DNA of 17,574 nt from Desulfuromusa sp. (GCA_021157505.1 JAGGWI010000001.1:1-17574), one strand, 5' to 3'. Shown: positions 7,043 through 14,691, counted from the first letter of the stretch. A program made the numbers and translations. Notes: a model not told the origin generated them from the letters alone.

Positions 7043-7078
7043 AAAAAGAAAGAGTGCACCGGTTTTCCGGTACACTCT
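7043..7078 (-). terminator. Terminator-like hairpin between the tRNA gene and the Nif3-like gene
   Basis: A 12-bp stem (7051-7062 with 7067-7078, one G-U wobble) and a TTTT/AAAA tetraloop is followed on the minus strand by TTCTTTTT. It is well placed to end the tRNA transcript about 155 nt after the tRNA. It is also only 14 nt from the Nif3-like ATG, so it may act as an attenuator or a 5' leader hairpin instead. Confidence 0.7.
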
Positions 7079-7234
7079 CTCATTATCTAGTTCTCCACAG
7101 TTGCGAACTGTGTCCCAATCTTTTTGCTTCTCCGTGGTTCAATATCGGGAAGCCTCAACCTTGTTAAGCAATTATTTTCGTTCAATCCAGATTACCTAAT
7201 ACAATAAGTTAGTTACAATACCCATTAGAGTAAA

Positions 7235-7311
7235 TGGTGGGCCCACCAGGACTCGAACCTGGGACCAGCCGGTTATGAGCCGGCGGCTCTAACCAACTGA
7301 GCTATGGGCCC
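7235..7311 (-). tRNA. tRNA with CAU anticodon, probably tRNA-Ile2 (lysidine-modified)
   Basis: A 77-nt tRNA with encoded CCA. It has acceptor GGGCCCA/TGGGCCC, a D arm GCTC/GAGC with loop AGTTGGTTA, anticodon stem GCCGG/CCGGC with loop CTCATAA, variable TGGTC, and T arm CCAGG-TTCGAGT-CCTGG. The anticodon CAT fits elongator Met or the AUA-reading Ile whose C34 becomes lysidine. GGCTCATAACC in the anticodon arm resembles tRNA-Ile2 of other bacteria, so I prefer Ile2, without certainty. It is not an initiator tRNA: the acceptor stem is fully paired at 1-72 and the GGG/CCC anticodon-stem pairs are absent. Position 26 is C, where a purine is usual. Confidence 0.9.
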
Positions 7312-7327
7312 CCTCACACAAGATTAC

Positions 7328-7357
7328 AGAATAAGAAAAATGACCCACCACTGTCAA
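7328..7357 (-). promoter_or_regulatory. Candidate sigma70 promoter for the tRNA gene
   Basis: On the minus strand a perfect TTGACA (7352-7357) and TATTCT (7328-7333) are 18 bp apart. The predicted start falls about 9 nt before the tRNA 5' end, a normal geometry for a tRNA gene. Confidence 0.6.
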
Positions 7358-7422
7358 GTGAAAGTAGCTTTTTTCACTTATAATATTGATGATCTGCAAA
7401 ATTGGTACTATAGAATGGCTAA

Positions 7423-7531
7423 GCAAAAATTTCAGCCTCCAAGGCGTAGTAGTTTTTCAGGGGCGAAGGCATACATAAGGTATGTCGAGATCCTGAAAAA
7501 CTACTGCAACACCGGAGGGTGGACTTTTTGC
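7423..7531. repeat. 109-bp imperfect palindrome, candidate REP/MITE-like element
   Basis: The two halves of this stretch are near mirror images. The outer arms begin GCAAAAA and end TTTTTGC. Inside are CCTCC/GGAGG, then a perfect 14-bp stem pairing 7448-7461 with 7492-7505 (AGTAGTTTTTCAGG), then an inner hairpin pairing 7468-7474 with 7480-7486 around ATAAG. It lies 12 bp after the rpoD stop codon and upstream of the tRNA promoter. It could fold in RNA of either strand and could serve as the rpoD terminator or as a 3' stabiliser, but its modular arms look more like an interspersed palindromic repeat. No transposase gene is near. Confidence 0.6.
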
Positions 7532-7543
7532 AACGCCAAGCCA

Positions 7544-9289
7544 TCAGCCTTCAGTGGAAACAAACCCTCGCAATCTTTTTGCTCGACTTGGATGGCGTAG
7601 TTTACGTAGAGCCTTGGCCTCAATCTGTCGAATCCGCTCACGGGTTACGTTGAAATCCTGACCAACTTCTTCCAGAGTATGATCAGATTTCTCACCGATG
7701 CCAAAACGCATTCGCAGAACCTTTTCTTCCCGTGGGGTCAGAGAGGCGAGAACTCGTGAAGTTTGATCAGAAAGATTTCCCTTAAGAACCGCTTCCAGTG
7801 GTGAAATAACAGCTTTATCTTCAATGAAATCACCAAGTGAGGAATCTTCCTCTTCGCCAATTGGGGTTTCCAGACTGATGGGTTCTTTGGCAATCTTCAG
7901 AACTCGCCGAACCTTATCCAGGGGAAGGCTCATCCGATCAGCAATTTCCTCCGGAGTCGGTTCACGGCCACACTCCTGGACCAGCTGCCGGGTCGTTCTT
8001 ATCAGCTTGTTGATCGTCTCAATCATATGCACCGGAATCCGGATAGTTCGAGCCTGATCAGCGATCGCCCGTGTAATTGCCTGACGAATCCACCAGGTTG
8101 CATAGGTGGAAAACTTATAGCCACGGCGGTATTCAAACTTATCAACCGCCTTCATCAAGCCGATATTTCCCTCCTGAATCAGGTCAAGAAACTGCAAACC
8201 ACGATTCGTATATTTTTTTGCAATGGAAACAACCAGACGCAGATTAGCCTCAACCAGCTCAGCTTTTGCTTTTTTGGCAATCCACTCACCCTTATAAACT
8301 TTTTTCAAATATTCCAGTAAATCACCGGGCTCAAATCCAGATTCTTCCGTCACCCGTTTAAATTTACGCTCCGCCGATAACAAGCGCTTCTCTACCGACA
8401 AAAGGACATCACCGGCAACCTTCAACTCGGCGGCAACAGCATGTGCGTCCTCATCACTCTGCCGCATCCGGGTCAAATAGCCACTGATTTCTGCATAGGG
8501 ACGATTGACTTTTTCTTCACAATCTGCAATTTCAGCCTTCCCTTTTTTCACCTGATCACCCATATCCTTCAAGCGATCAACAATTTTGCCGACCTGAAAA
8601 TCCTTCAGGCGAACCTCTCGCAGCAATTTGATCAGTTGATCGCGGGCGTCAGTCTGTTGTGTTTCCAGTTCTTTCTGTTTTTTCTTAGCCGGAGTTGCCA
8701 ATAATGTTTCCTGGATTTCCCCTAGATGTTGTTCCAGAGAACCGAGATTTTCATACAATTCCAACAGTCGCTTACGCTGCTTTCCCTCAACTTCGTCACC
8801 CTCTTCTTCGTCATAGTCGCGGGTAATATCAGAAACTCGGATCTGTTCTTTTTCCAGTCGCCCCAGCAACTGCATCACCCCATGGGCAGCAATCGGGGTT
8901 CGCATCACCACTTTAGTCACCTGGGCTTCACCCTCTTCAATCCGTTTGGCGATTTCAACCTCACCCTCACGGGTCAGCAGGGCAACCTGGCCCATTTCAC
9001 GCAAATACATACGCACCGGGTCACTGGTTCTGCCAAGGGTTCCCGCTTCTAATTCAACTTCACGTTCATCACCTTCACTCTCATCATCCTTTGACCTTGA
9101 AGCTTTACTTTCAGATTCGACTATTTCAATATCCATTTCACCAAACATACTCATGACATCCTCAAGTTGTTCCGAGGAGACCATGTTGGCAGGCAACATA
9201 TCATTCACTTCGTCATAGGTAAGGAAACCCCTCTCCTTGCCCATATCGATCAGTTGTTGAATTTCATCCGGATTAATTTTTTTAGCCAT
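7544..9289 (-). CDS. rpoD: RNA polymerase primary sigma factor (sigma70, RpoD)
   Basis: A 581-residue housekeeping sigma factor. Region 1.1 is at about 1-60, followed by an acidic linker. Region 1.2 contains DPVRMYLREMGQVALLTREG (90-109). A large charged non-conserved region fills about 126-340. Region 2 has ANLRLVVSIAKKYTNRGLQF, DLIQEGNIGLMKAVDKFEYR and YKFSTYATWWIRQAITRAI for core binding, -10 recognition and melting. Region 3 follows (PTPEEIADRM, SLETPIGEEEDSSLGDFIED). Region 4 ends with TLEEVGQDFNVTRERIRQIE, the -35-reading helix-turn-helix. The presence of region 1.1 and its length identify the primary sigma, not an alternative one. It is the last gene of the yqeY-cvpA-mutS2-dnaG-rpoD cluster, 65 bp after dnaG. 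A GAGGAG lies 12 nt upstream of the ATG with GGTG closer. A 7-bp hairpin sits in the leader. Confidence 0.98.
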   Translation of the reverse strand: MAKKINPDEIQQLIDMGKERGFLTYDEVNDMLPANMVSSEQLEDVMSMFGEMDIEIVESESKASRSKDDESEGDEREVELEAGTLGRTSDPVRMYLREMGQVALLTREGEVEIAKRIEEGEAQVTKVVMRTPIAAHGVMQLLGRLEKEQIRVSDITRDYDEEEGDEVEGKQRKRLLELYENLGSLEQHLGEIQETLLATPAKKKQKELETQQTDARDQLIKLLREVRLKDFQVGKIVDRLKDMGDQVKKGKAEIADCEEKVNRPYAEISGYLTRMRQSDEDAHAVAAELKVAGDVLLSVEKRLLSAERKFKRVTEESGFEPGDLLEYLKKVYKGEWIAKKAKAELVEANLRLVVSIAKKYTNRGLQFLDLIQEGNIGLMKAVDKFEYRRGYKFSTYATWWIRQAITRAIADQARTIRIPVHMIETINKLIRTTRQLVQECGREPTPEEIADRMSLPLDKVRRVLKIAKEPISLETPIGEEEDSSLGDFIEDKAVISPLEAVLKGNLSDQTSRVLASLTPREEKVLRMRFGIGEKSDHTLEEVGQDFNVTRERIRQIEAKALRKLRHPSRAKRLRGFVSTEG

Positions 9290-9311
9290 TTTTGCACCGT
9301 TCTCCTCTGCC

Positions 9312-9329
9312 GTCTGAACATATTCAGAC
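9312..9329 (-). promoter_or_regulatory. Hairpin in the dnaG-rpoD spacer
   Basis: A perfect 7-bp inverted repeat (GTCTGAA/TTCAGAC, 4-nt loop) lies just upstream of the rpoD ribosome binding site. It has no T tract on the minus strand, so it is not a terminator. It could be an mRNA processing or stability element separating dnaG and rpoD expression. Confidence 0.4.
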
Positions 9330-9354
9330 TTATATATTTAAGTAAGTGTAACGA

Positions 9355-11193
9355 CTACTTTAGATTTGTAAACTCTTTCAACGAATCATTTAAATTTTCT
9401 ATCTCCCGGCCCTGCTCATAGTGACGAATTTTATCAAGCGATTCCCCCCGTTGCCGCTTGCTCTGTTCGTACTGTAATGCCTTCAGGCAGTCGCTGAAAA
9501 TAGCATCAACATTCTCACCGAATTGACCTTGATCAAAGCTTGATAATTCGGTTATCAGCCGTACTTGATCGGGGTCAAGTTCAGCAATGAAAAATTTTAT
9601 ATCAAGACCGGAATCGGTGGCATTATCCAGCAATATCTGTGCTACTTCCAGTGCATCTTGATGATTAAAAAGATCCAGTCCCCCGGCCGCGATTATTTTT
9701 TCCGGGGAAACATGATTTTGCAATAGAAGACAGAGTAAAGTTTTTTCCGAACGACTCCAGCCTGGTTTTGATTCAGCCGGTTTGACGACTTCAGTATAGA
9801 TATCCCCGACAGCACCGGAAAAAGGGGCTTCCGGAAGGGGATAATCCTCAGGCAGCGGCGCAGCGGAATAGGAGCTCCTTTTCTGCTGCCCCCGGTCAGT
9901 TACCTTTTGCTTCACACCTTTCAACTGCTCCAGGTCAATGCCACTGCGTTGAGCCAATTCTTTCAAATAAAGATCCTGTTCCAGCTCACTGCTCAATCCG
10001 GCAATCTGCTCAACAATCTTTTCAGCGGCCCGTGCCTTCTGCTCAATTCCACTACCCGCTTCAGTCAGAAGATCATCAATAAACAGATCCATAACCGAAC
10101 GTGATTTTTCCAGCCTGAGGCTAAAAGCCTCAGCACCCTCGCGCTGGATAAATGAATCTGGATCGTCACCACCAGGCAGTTCAATGACCGCAGCCGCAAC
10201 CCCTTCTTCCTGCAGAACCGTCATCGCCTTGAAAGTTGCCTTTTTGCCTGCAGTATCCTGATCAAACAGCAGAATCACCCGTTGCACATAGCGCTTGAGA
10301 ATTTTCACATGATCTACAGTTAAAGCGGTTCCACAGGTTGCAACAACCTGGGGAAATCCAGCTCGACACAACGCCAGCTGATCAAAATAACCTTCAACCA
10401 CCAGAACTTCACCACTCTGACGCATTGCCTGGCGAGCCTGATAGAGACCAAATAGAACCCGACCTTTATGATAGATCGGTGATTCTGGCGAATTGATATA
10501 TTTCGGCTTACTGTCATCCAGCACCCGCCCGGCAAAAGCAACAATCTGGCCAGACAAATCGTAAACCGGAAAGATCAACCGCCCTCGGAACAGGTCATAA
10601 TCACCCCGCCCCGACTTTCCCGGGCGAATCAGACCGAGGGTTCGCGCATCAGCTGCGGCAACCCCCTGCTCTTCCAGATGTTTTTTCAACCCCTCCCAGG
10701 AATCAAGAGCAAAACCAATTTGATACTCCCCGGCAGCCTTACGTCCATAACCGCGGGTTTTCATATATGTTCTTGCCACAGCACCAGCCGGGTGGTCCAT
10801 CAATAATTGATGAAAATAGCTGGCCGCAACCTCATTGACCCGATAGAGCCGTTCCCGCTGCCGCTGCCGCTGTTCTTCTTCTGGCGACAGAGTTCGCTCT
10901 TCCAGATCGATGCCGATCCGTTCCGCTAAACGCCGCACGGCATCAGGAAAAGTGAGCCCTTCGATCTGCATCAAGAAGGAAAACGCATCTCCACCAACAC
11001 CACAGCCAAAACAATGAAAAAATTGCCGGGCAGAGTTCACGCTGAACGAGGGGGACTTTTCTGAATGAAATGGGCAGAGACCCATATGATTAACACCGGA
11101 GCGCTTCAAACTGACATATTGTGAAATCAATTCGACAATATCAGTCTGTTCACGAACTTCGTTAATCTTACCTTCTGAAATTTGTCCGGTCAT
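9355..11193 (-). CDS. dnaG: DNA primase DnaG
   Basis: DnaG makes RNA primers for the replisome. The N-terminal zinc-binding domain has C40, H43, C61 and C64 (GLCPFHSEKSPSFSV and HCFGCGVGGD). The catalytic core carries the RNA-polymerase basic region around LFRGRLIFPVYD and KYINSPESPIYHKG. The TOPRIM metal site shows E267 in VVEGYFD and D311/D313 in LFDQDTAGKKA, with PGGDDPDSF after it. Residues from about 430 form the helical C-terminal part that binds DnaB, with low similarity as usual. At 612 residues it is of normal length. Its ATG overlaps the mutS2 TGA (ATGA), which implies translational coupling, and rpoD follows. All catalytic residues I can check are present. Confidence 0.98.
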   Translation of the reverse strand: MTGQISEGKINEVREQTDIVELISQYVSLKRSGVNHMGLCPFHSEKSPSFSVNSARQFFHCFGCGVGGDAFSFLMQIEGLTFPDAVRRLAERIGIDLEERTLSPEEEQRQRQRERLYRVNEVAASYFHQLLMDHPAGAVARTYMKTRGYGRKAAGEYQIGFALDSWEGLKKHLEEQGVAAADARTLGLIRPGKSGRGDYDLFRGRLIFPVYDLSGQIVAFAGRVLDDSKPKYINSPESPIYHKGRVLFGLYQARQAMRQSGEVLVVEGYFDQLALCRAGFPQVVATCGTALTVDHVKILKRYVQRVILLFDQDTAGKKATFKAMTVLQEEGVAAAVIELPGGDDPDSFIQREGAEAFSLRLEKSRSVMDLFIDDLLTEAGSGIEQKARAAEKIVEQIAGLSSELEQDLYLKELAQRSGIDLEQLKGVKQKVTDRGQQKRSSYSAAPLPEDYPLPEAPFSGAVGDIYTEVVKPAESKPGWSRSEKTLLCLLLQNHVSPEKIIAAGGLDLFNHQDALEVAQILLDNATDSGLDIKFFIAELDPDQVRLITELSSFDQGQFGENVDAIFSDCLKALQYEQSKRQRGESLDKIRHYEQGREIENLNDSLKEFTNLK

Positions 11194-13598
11194 GAGTGAC
11201 TCAATTCAGCGATTGTTATATTTTCTCCACCCTGATCTGCCGGTGCAGCATAAAATGCCGTAACCCCTTTTTCCCCAGCTAAATGTTCACGCACTGCTCG
11301 GCGGAGAATACCTTCCCCGGCACCATGGATAATTTCAACCTGCGATAAGTTATTCAGCATGGCATCATCAATAAAGCGTTCTAAATGAGCCAATGCTTCA
11401 TCAACCCGCTGGCCAATCAACTTTAACTGGGTGCTGATCTGACGCTCCACTACTTTACGGGAGACCTGTCCGCTGATCTTGTGTGGCTCAACAAAACGTC
11501 GTGGTTTAAACTGCTCCAGTGCTGCCAGTGGTTGACGCATCCGCTTACCACCAACCAGCAGTTCGACACTCTCACCATGCAGTCGTTCAACCTGCGCTTC
11601 AATCCCCAGAGCAAAAACCCGAACAATCTCCCCCACCTTTAATTCTTCCGGAACCAATCCGACCTGTTTTGGTTTCGGCTTGAATGGGGTCAGTTCCTCA
11701 CGAGCAACGGTAAATTCCTGTCGATCAGCAATAGCCTGCTGCGGAGATACCGAGCCCGGCTGACGCTTGCGTAACTTCTTCATTCGGGCTTCGGTGGCGG
11801 CAATCAATTCCTCAGCCTGACGGGTTGCCCGAGCAAGAATCTCTCGCTTTTTCTCTTTGAGCTGACTCAATTGCCGCTTCCGTAACTGCTGCGCAATATC
11901 CGCCTCAATCCGGGACTGTTTCACCTGCGACAACTCATCTTCCAACTCCCGCTGGCGGGCATTGAGTCGTATCAGCAGAGCGCTATGGTCATGCTCCTCT
12001 TCACCAAGGTATTGGATCGCCTGCTGGATAACTGGAGTGGGCAAACCCAACCGTCTGGCCGTCGCCAACGCACTACTGGCACCAGGAATCCCATAGCGCA
12101 ATCGATAAGTCGGCACCAGGGTTTCAGGATCAAACTCAACCGCAGCATTTTCAATAGCAGCGTGACCGTGAGCAAAATGCTTCAATTGTCCCAGATGGGT
12201 CGTCAGCACTATTTTTGCCCCCTGCCGGCAAAGCTGGTCCAGAACCGCCTGGATCAGGGCTGCCCCTTCTGCTGGATCGGTTCCTGTTCCCGCTTCATCA
12301 AGCAATACCAGAGTTTCTGCATCCGCCTGTGCAAGAATTTCTCGAACCTTCAACAGATGACCGGAAAAGGTCGACAGATTCTCCTCAATACTCTGCTCAT
12401 CACCAATATCGACATGCAGATGCTGATAGAGGTGGAGTCGGCTATCGGGATGGCAAGGGATATGCAGCCCTGAACGCACCATCAACAACAGTAATCCCAG
12501 AGTTTTTAATGCAACCGACTTCCCCCCGGTATTCGGGCCGCTGATCACCAGGGCATGACAGCCCTCTGGCAGCAGGATATCGACGGCGACGGCAGCCGAC
12601 AGGTCAAAGTGACCGTCCACTTCCATCAATAGCGGGTGTCGAGCTTGCTTCAGTTCAACAATGGAATCGTTCACCAGTTCGGGACAGCAGCCGTGATAGC
12701 TGCGCGACAACCTTGCCGCTGCAAAACGGAGATCTATCCGTGCCAGCAACGTCTGATTTATATCCAGAACAGCGGTATCGCGCCGTACCAGCGCTGCCAG
12801 CTGTAACAGAATTCGTCGTTCCTCACGCTGTTCTTCTCGAATCAACTGCTGCAGCCGATTGTTCCCTTCCAGAACCTGAGAAGGTTCCAGATAAAGAGTC
12901 TGCCCGCTCGCTGATTCATCCTGGACAAAACCTTTTATCTGGCCTCGGCAATCACTTTTTAGCGGCACCACATAGCGATTATTGCGGATGGTTATCAACC
13001 GCTCCTGAAACAAACTGGATGAATGATCCCCGGTCAACAACTGATCCAGCTGTTGCTTGATCCGACTTCGGATCTGGCGAATCTGATACCGCACATCACC
13101 CAGTTCAAACGAGGCGCTATCCAGGAGCTCACCACGCGAACCGATTGAATCTTGCAAGCGCCGCTGCAGCTCCGACAACGTTGTTATCCCAGCAGCTAGT
13201 CGGGTCAATAAAAGTTTCGGATCCTGGGATTTGAACCAAAACCGGCAATCTTCCACAACCCGCAATGACTGGGCTATTTTCAGCAGGTCTTCAACGCCGA
13301 TCAGACTCCCTTCAGCCTGAACCGCCTTGAGCAATACCGACAGATCCCAGCAACCACCTAACGAGGGAGACTGGCCATCGAGTAACCACTGAACCGCCTC
13401 ATCGACCTCCGCTAAGGCCACTTCAATAACATCCCGGTCGGACAATGGGACCAATTGTTCCGCCTGCAAATATCCCGGCTCCGACTGAGTTTGACCTGCC
13501 AACAGGGTTCTCAAGCGCGGATATTCCAGCCTTTGTAATGCCGCTTCGCTACAGATCATCTGGATTTCGAATAAATTGGGTTGCCCGCTATTGACCAA
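11190..13598 (-). CDS. mutS2: MutS2 (endonuclease MutS2-type ATPase)
   Basis: MutS2 proteins lack the mismatch-recognition domain of MutS; they are linked to suppression of homologous recombination and, more recently, to rescue of collided ribosomes. This 802-residue protein has the core/clamp domain (about 20-340), Walker A GPNTGGKS (354-361), Walker B LVLLDEAGTGTDPAEG (430-445), a long charged coiled coil (about 535-615), a KOW-like linker and a C-terminal Smr domain (about 722-800). The Smr signature is altered: the usual LDLRG reads LKLIG (725-729) and the usual HGxGTG reads HGAGEG. The start is TTG at 13598, preceded by GGAG at 5-nt spacing and overlapping cvpA by 11 bp; the ATG at codon 14 has no visible ribosome binding site. 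The end overlaps dnaG by 4 bp. Confidence 0.95.
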   Translation of the reverse strand: MVNSGQPNLFEIQMICSEAALQRLEYPRLRTLLAGQTQSEPGYLQAEQLVPLSDRDVIEVALAEVDEAVQWLLDGQSPSLGGCWDLSVLLKAVQAEGSLIGVEDLLKIAQSLRVVEDCRFWFKSQDPKLLLTRLAAGITTLSELQRRLQDSIGSRGELLDSASFELGDVRYQIRQIRSRIKQQLDQLLTGDHSSSLFQERLITIRNNRYVVPLKSDCRGQIKGFVQDESASGQTLYLEPSQVLEGNNRLQQLIREEQREERRILLQLAALVRRDTAVLDINQTLLARIDLRFAAARLSRSYHGCCPELVNDSIVELKQARHPLLMEVDGHFDLSAAVAVDILLPEGCHALVISGPNTGGKSVALKTLGLLLLMVRSGLHIPCHPDSRLHLYQHLHVDIGDEQSIEENLSTFSGHLLKVREILAQADAETLVLLDEAGTGTDPAEGAALIQAVLDQLCRQGAKIVLTTHLGQLKHFAHGHAAIENAAVEFDPETLVPTYRLRYGIPGASSALATARRLGLPTPVIQQAIQYLGEEEHDHSALLIRLNARQRELEDELSQVKQSRIEADIAQQLRKRQLSQLKEKKREILARATRQAEELIAATEARMKKLRKRQPGSVSPQQAIADRQEFTVAREELTPFKPKPKQVGLVPEELKVGEIVRVFALGIEAQVERLHGESVELLVGGKRMRQPLAALEQFKPRRFVEPHKISGQVSRKVVERQISTQLKLIGQRVDEALAHLERFIDDAMLNNLSQVEIIHGAGEGILRRAVREHLAGEKGVTAFYAAPADQGGENITIAELSHS

Positions 13599-14073
13599 TC
13601 AAGCTCCGACTCCCGGCAAATATTGACTCCCCGAGAGTAACAAAGGGGGGTGCAAGGTGCGAACTCCTGAGCTTTTCTCTGGCAACACCCGGAGCCACCG
13701 AGGAACTGAGAGCAAGAATGATCATTGCCAAAATAACCACCCCCTGAATAACTCCAAATATCGCTCCAGCCAACCGATTAAAGCCACCCAGAAAAACAAG
13801 TTTGATAAAGCGGTGTAACACAAAGCCAATGACGGCAAATAGAATGACCACTAGCAGAAAAATGGAGAGAAAGGCCCCCCAGATACAAAGCTGTGCCGGC
13901 AGATTGAAAGAATCTTGCAAAAATTGCGCTAACGGCAGGTGAAAGGTGAACGCAAAAACTCCCCCCAAGACCAACCCAAGCAGCGAACAAATCTCCCTGA
14001 GTAACCCGCGAAAAACCCCTTTTAACAGAAAAAAACAGAGGATCACCAATATAGCAATATCAACCAATCCCAA
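13588..14073 (-). CDS. CvpA family membrane protein
   Basis: A 161-residue integral membrane protein of the CvpA (colicin V production) family, which in enterobacteria affects colicin V export and envelope stress but has no firm biochemical role. It has about four hydrophobic segments (near 4-24, 27-48, 63-88 and 104-125). The conserved GVFRGLLREICSLLGLVLGG sits between the first two and GGFNRLAGAIFGVIQG precedes the last. The start codon is TTG with GGAG 6 nt upstream. It lies 12 bp after yqeY and overlaps mutS2 by 11 bp, so it is embedded in the cluster and probably translationally coupled to mutS2. Confidence 0.9.
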   Translation of the reverse strand: MGLVDIAILVILCFFLLKGVFRGLLREICSLLGLVLGGVFAFTFHLPLAQFLQDSFNLPAQLCIWGAFLSIFLLVVILFAVIGFVLHRFIKLVFLGGFNRLAGAIFGVIQGVVILAMIILALSSSVAPGVAREKLRSSHLAPPFVTLGESIFAGSRSLIGQ

Positions 14074-14085
14074 AAAATTCTCCGT

Positions 14086-14532
14086 TTATCCTGCCAACAG
14101 TTCCCGAACCAGTTGGTTGACCACTTTACCGTCGGCGCACCCTTTGGTTCTACCCATAACCTGCGGCATTACCTTGCCCATATCCTTCATCGAAGTCGCA
14201 CCGATTTCCGCAATGACTGCGGTCACGATATCCCGAACTTCCACTTCGCTTAGCTGAGCAGGAAGATACTCCTGCAAAATTGCCATTTCAGCTTCCTCTT
14301 TGGCCGCCAGTTCGGGGCGATCATTATCACTATACATCTGGGCAGCTTCGCGTCTCTGCTTCACCGCGGTACCGATAACACCAAGAACCCCATTATCATC
14401 CAGATCCTGACGCAGTTCGATCTCTTTATTTTTAATTGCACTGCGCAACTGCCTAATTGTTCCAAGGCGATCTACCTGTTTAGCTTTCATCGCCGTTTTC
14501 ATATCCTGAACAAGTTGATCTTTGAGACTCAT
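14086..14532 (-). CDS. yqeY: GatB/YqeY domain protein
   Basis: A 148-residue YqeY-type protein, related to the tail domain of GatB, the subunit of the tRNA-dependent amidotransferase that binds tRNA. Stand-alone YqeY has no settled function. The N-terminus MSLKDQLVQDMKTAMKAKQ leads into IRQLRSAIKNKEIE; the middle has RREAAQMYSDNDRPELAAKE, and the C-terminal helical domain has LPAQLSEVEVRDIV and GKVMPQVMGRTKGCADGKVV. I chose the ATG at 14532 because it gives the canonical start and usual length. The frame continues upstream to 14592 but that extension reads through a stable hairpin and is not conserved. It is the first visible gene of the cluster running to rpoD. Confidence 0.93.
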   Translation of the reverse strand: MSLKDQLVQDMKTAMKAKQVDRLGTIRQLRSAIKNKEIELRQDLDDNGVLGVIGTAVKQRREAAQMYSDNDRPELAAKEEAEMAILQEYLPAQLSEVEVRDIVTAVIAEIGATSMKDMGKVMPQVMGRTKGCADGKVVNQLVRELLAG

Positions 14533-14569
14533 AGGCTGCACCCGCGAGCAAGAGAATAAAATAGAAAGA

Positions 14570-14594
14570 GGGTGCCCAGAGAATTCTGGCACCC
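14570..14594 (-). promoter_or_regulatory. Leader hairpin upstream of yqeY (attenuator-like)
   Basis: GGGTGCC pairs with GGCACCC (14570-14576 with 14588-14594), extended by AGA/TCT past a one-base bulge, with a 4-nt loop. On the minus strand it is followed by a T-rich, not continuous, tract (CTCTTTCTATTTTATTCT), terminator-like and 38 nt before the yqeY ATG. It may tune entry of polymerase into the cluster. Confidence 0.45.
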
Positions 14595-14662
14595 ATACTT
14601 AAGTTTTTTCTGTTAATCACCCCTGAAATATCTAAATTTGGAGACATTTAAACGAATTTTGT

Positions 14663-14691
14663 AGTTTATTTGTTTCATCCCCATAAATCAA
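14663..14691 (-). promoter_or_regulatory. Candidate sigma70 promoter for the yqeY-rpoD cluster
   Basis: On the minus strand TTGATT (14686-14691) and TAAACT (14663-14668) are 17 bp apart, each matching four of six consensus bases. It would give a leader of roughly 120 nt containing the hairpin at 14570-14594. Confidence 0.3.

Noticed and set aside
7096..7112. Hairpin CACAGTT-GCG-AACTGTG
   Set aside because: Short, with no adjacent T tract on the minus strand, and the T run on the plus strand is displaced; no gene on the plus strand needs a terminator here.
7304..7600. 98-residue plus-strand open frame between tRNA and rpoD
   Set aside because: It runs through the tRNA 5' end, the tRNA promoter, the palindrome and the rpoD 3' end; its content is explained by those elements.
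11985..12473. 162-residue plus-strand open frame
   Set aside because: Antisense to the MutS2 Walker region, which is strongly conserved; no independent evidence for coding.
14533..14592. N-terminal extension of YqeY
   Set aside because: The extension passes through a stable hairpin and is not family-like; MSLKDQL at 14532 is the canonical start.
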